From Oreocharis arfaki (Eukaryota > Chordata > Aves > Passeriformes > Paramythiidae): a DNA stretch of 64,000 nucleotides. The stretch covers positions 1-64,000 of the forward strand of contig VZRR01002303.1 of NCBI GenBank assembly GCA_013398015.1, read 5' to 3'. Below, piece after piece: positions 61,362-64,000 of the stretch (position 1 is the stretch's first letter; each line of letters begins with the position of its first letter). Position numbers and translations under genes: made by a program. Below the pieces are notes generated by a model. The model made no database searches and was not told the origin of the DNA. It was given only the letters and a program-made list of their open reading frames with translations.

Positions 61362-61420
61362 AAGAAAAGGAGAGAAAAGAATATTATGAAAGCAACTACT
61401 CAGAATCGATCAGAGCTTAA
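61362..61420 (+). other. Possible terminal coding part of an exon (unverified)
   Basis: A very strong pyrimidine tract (TTTTTTCTTTTTTCCTTCTGCAG) precedes it. Joined in phase to 61014-61050, the frame reads a lysine/glutamate-rich stretch (EEKERKEYYESNYSESIRA) and stops at TAA 61418-61420. The exon end is undefined because this would be the last coding exon with an untranslated tail. The peptide is not recognised; low-complexity K/E content weakens the case. Confidence 0.22.
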
Positions 61421-63703
61421 CCATGAAAGCAAAAGAATGAGGGGAAAACAAATAATTACAATGACCCAGAAATGAAAGGACTGACAGGAAACCTATGTCT
61501 GTGCACTGAGATAATATGCCTTTGAAGGTCCAGTGAGTATTTTCTGATAATCATTAATACATAAGCAGCTTTAGCTGTAATACAATATATCTGATACTGT
61601 TGTAAATACTTTACCTGCATTATCATAATAATTAGTTACTGAGTTATTCATAACACATTAAAGCATAAATAACCTATGAAGATTACTACCATTTTAAGAC
61701 AAAGCTTTTACAGGACAAAAGGTGCAAAGACATAGGCACTGAGTTTACTACAATGGCAAAGACAGAGCGCCTACACTGAAAAGCTCCTGCATTTGCAGTG
61801 TGAATACATAATAAGATCTTAATAGTGTGGAATACAGGCTTGGGAACAAGGCTGTAAAATCTTGTGATTAGAGGAAGAAATAACAGCAGAGAACAGGATA
61901 ATTGACCGTAGAAAGCAGAGGAAAGAAGAAAATCGAGATTAAATACTAACTAGGAATCTATTTCTGGGAGACATGGTCAGAAATTATTGTTGCCCCCATT
62001 TCATTTAGAAGAAGCTTAGAAACCACTAATAAGTGTAAAGTAGGTGTTATGGAAGCATATGATGTGCATTTAAACCATGCTTTTGATCAAAATGATTCAG
62101 AGAATTGATGGTGGGAGTCAGAAAGAAGTAAGGCAGACTCAGGTTCTTTTATTTGCTTAAAGGATGAAGTGATCCTTATTAAATAATCTCCCATGGTTTG
62201 TGTTGAGTAGTAATGACATTTTCTTCCCCTGGCACTGAAGTGTGTTTTACAGTTTCAGCAGCACTCCGTGTTTAAATCCTATTATTACCTACCAGAATAA
62301 ACAAGAAGTTTAACACGATTATTTGGGATGTTCCACTTACTTAAAGCAGGATTTGTTGCTACATCTATCAATAGGTTCAGCATTTTCTTAGACCATAAGA
62401 AAGCATCTGTTAGCCTTTCTGTAATACTTAGAATGCTGCTTAATGAAAATTATACTTGTTTGAGGAGAAATCGTCTCAGAACAGTTTAAAAGGCCTATTT
62501 CTAAATATACTAATCTTGGGAGTTGTAACTTTTGGAATATTCAGGATAGTGAGCATAACATGTACAGATGCTTAAGAAGGAAGAATAAAATGTGTATATT
62601 GGGAGGAATTCCTCTAGAGCAAAGAATAAAAACTTCTGAGCATATCAAGCATAGACTGCCTCTGCCATCCTTAGTCAATAAAGGTAACAGAGTGACCACA
62701 TTATTTGCTTAATGCTTAAAACTAGCTGTGTAAAACACGGCTGGCAAGTCCCACTGAACAAAATGCTGAAATCTTTTTTATAATAGAAGTTTGATATCAA
62801 GTGAGGCTGCCTTATGCTTTGTACTGGCCTGCAAACATCCTGTCCTCACTGCCTGAACAGAGCTGCAGGTAAATGAACCCCTGGGTAAGCTGGAGTATTC
62901 CTGTTTTGAGGTGTTTGGAGAGGCTGGATGGATATTTCTTCTGTTTTAAGTGTGTAATGATGTTATAGTCTGTCATCAGATGACCTTTTTAATGCGACTA
63001 CTTCTGCTAATTAGGTACTGTAACCATGCCCTTTTCTCCTACGGACAGAGTGGCAAGTGTGCGTCTACTTCAGGACATGAGACCATCTCAACTTTGTTGC
63101 ATGTTTCATGGTTTAATTAGCCAAGCAGCCTAGGGAATAGAAAACCTGTGCAGTGCTCCAGAAAGCTGGATGAGGGTCAGGGGAAGGAGCAGCTTCCTGT
63201 TAACAGTGCTCTGCAGGGTGAGCATGGCCATGATCCTGCATGCTTTCAGCTTATCCAATAGCTCTTCCCCTCCTTCTTGGTGCCACCAGCCTGCCACCCC
63301 ACTGATGCCCCTCCCAGGGGAGCCCTGCAGGAACAGAAGATTCGTAAACCAGACAGATGGCTAAAAAGCCCTGCTCTGTTTTAAAAAGGTGATTTCCTCC
63401 TAGTGGAACCACATTACTTGAAAGCAGTAGTCCAAAACTCCCTGAGGTCCCAGTTCTCACTGATTTTTCCGAATACCTCAAGTCAAATTTTTCACTCATT
63501 AGCACTCATTAGCTAGTTTACAGCATATCATAATCATTAGAGAGTTACTCACTGCTAATTCAACATTTAAGACTTCTGCAATTCATACTGAGAACGTTTG
63601 TCTTACTACGAAAACTTTTTTGATAGTTTTCCTTATGTGTTAATTTTATAGTATATACTATAAATTAAGATCTTCCTCTGTTAATATACACGTTATATTA
63701 CAG

Positions 63704-63841
63704 GTGTTTACTTTTGAAACAAGAGGTTTTGTGCAATATGGAATGAGGAGAGGATGTACTAAAATTTTTCCAGTGGATTTAAGTTGGCTACTGATAGAAA
63801 TTTTCCAAAGCTCTTTTAAGCCTGAAGTCATCAGCTGGCAG
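63704..63841 (+). other. Exon-like segment near right edge (unverified)
   Basis: An acceptor-like CACGTTATATTACAG and a moderate donor (CAG/GTGGTA) bound 138 bases, exactly 46 codons, open in one frame and containing SWLLIEIFQSSFKPEVISW. The frame stays open to 63994. There is no recognised domain. The acceptor has a weak pyrimidine tract, so chance is a real possibility. Confidence 0.18.
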
Positions 63842-64000
63842 GTGGTAAAGCCAGCTCCTAATCCTGGTTTTCTTTTCTGGTTTGAACTTCTGGGACTGTG
63901 GCTCTTTTTCCCATTTCATTCTTACAAACCATGGTGCAGAGATAATGTAATGATGCACACGGAACTGTTCTTTGTTGGGAAAGCTGCAGTTTAATGGGAT

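Larger units (their letters stand above)
58237..64000. other. AT-rich sequence with several exon-like segments
   Basis: No interspersed repeat was recognised. Simple runs include T-runs at about 58978-58990 and 60880-60901. Segments with splice-like borders and open frames occur at 58278, 61014, 61362 and 63704, all on the plus strand, so a spliced plus-strand transcript here is possible. A TAATTAG-rich piece near 63500-63570 may be regulatory. Possible polyadenylation signals (AATAAA) occur near 62584 and 62624. Confidence 0.4.

Overview
This window looks like an AT-rich, repeat-bearing piece of a bird nuclear genome, most likely a passerine, and either intergenic or deep inside a long intron. 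The organism call rests on repeats. At least thirteen CR1 (chicken repeat 1) LINE fragments can be read, most with the typical 3' end (ATTCTGTG-type terminal octamers and the CCAACCT motif). Two solo LTRs of endogenous retroviruses are also present. The one at 34.7-35.1 kb opens with a TGTCTTGGTTTGAAAGACAG-like start that I associate with passerine LTR families; that link is from memory, not a search. There are no operons, no bacterial-type genes, and no open frame that is convincingly protein-coding. The longest frames are microsatellite translations or run through an assembly gap.

Layout. 0-0.3 kb: CR1 3' end running in from the left edge. 0.3-15.7 kb: mostly unique AT-rich sequence with one antisense CR1 (7.6-8.0 kb), a perfect CRE palindrome (11.1 kb) and a possible reverse-transcriptase relic (13.4 kb). 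15.7-20.9 kb: three long purine/pyrimidine simple repeats, one holding a 248-base N gap. 21-27 kb: unique sequence. 27.2-30.9 kb: stacked CR1 remnants of different apparent ages in both orientations. 32-35.8 kb: more CR1 pieces, including a sense CR1 split by a 471-bp solo LTR with a perfect 5-bp target duplication. 35.8-43.5 kb: unique sequence. 43.6-44.8 kb: antisense CR1 that joins endonuclease-domain sequence to the 3' end with the RT core missing. 45.6-46.4 kb: second solo LTR. 47.6-47.8 kb: CR1 3' end. 48-64 kb: unique sequence with candidate conserved noncoding blocks, an 82-bp minisatellite (58.0 kb) and several exon-like segments (49.3, 58.3, 61.0, 61.4 and 63.7 kb).

Most unusual observations. 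(1) A 61-bp segment occurs twice, 3.1 kb apart, with one mismatch. The copy inside the second solo LTR is bracketed by a perfect 8-bp direct repeat, as if a short piece of nearby unique DNA had been copied and inserted with a target-site duplication. (2) A nearly perfect three-copy 82-bp tandem array ends about 40 bp before a 95-nt segment that has a splice acceptor, a strong donor and one fully open frame. (3) Two exon-like segments at 61.0 and 61.4 kb join in phase and end in a stop codon. I do not recognise a protein in any exon-like segment, so they are reported as candidates only.
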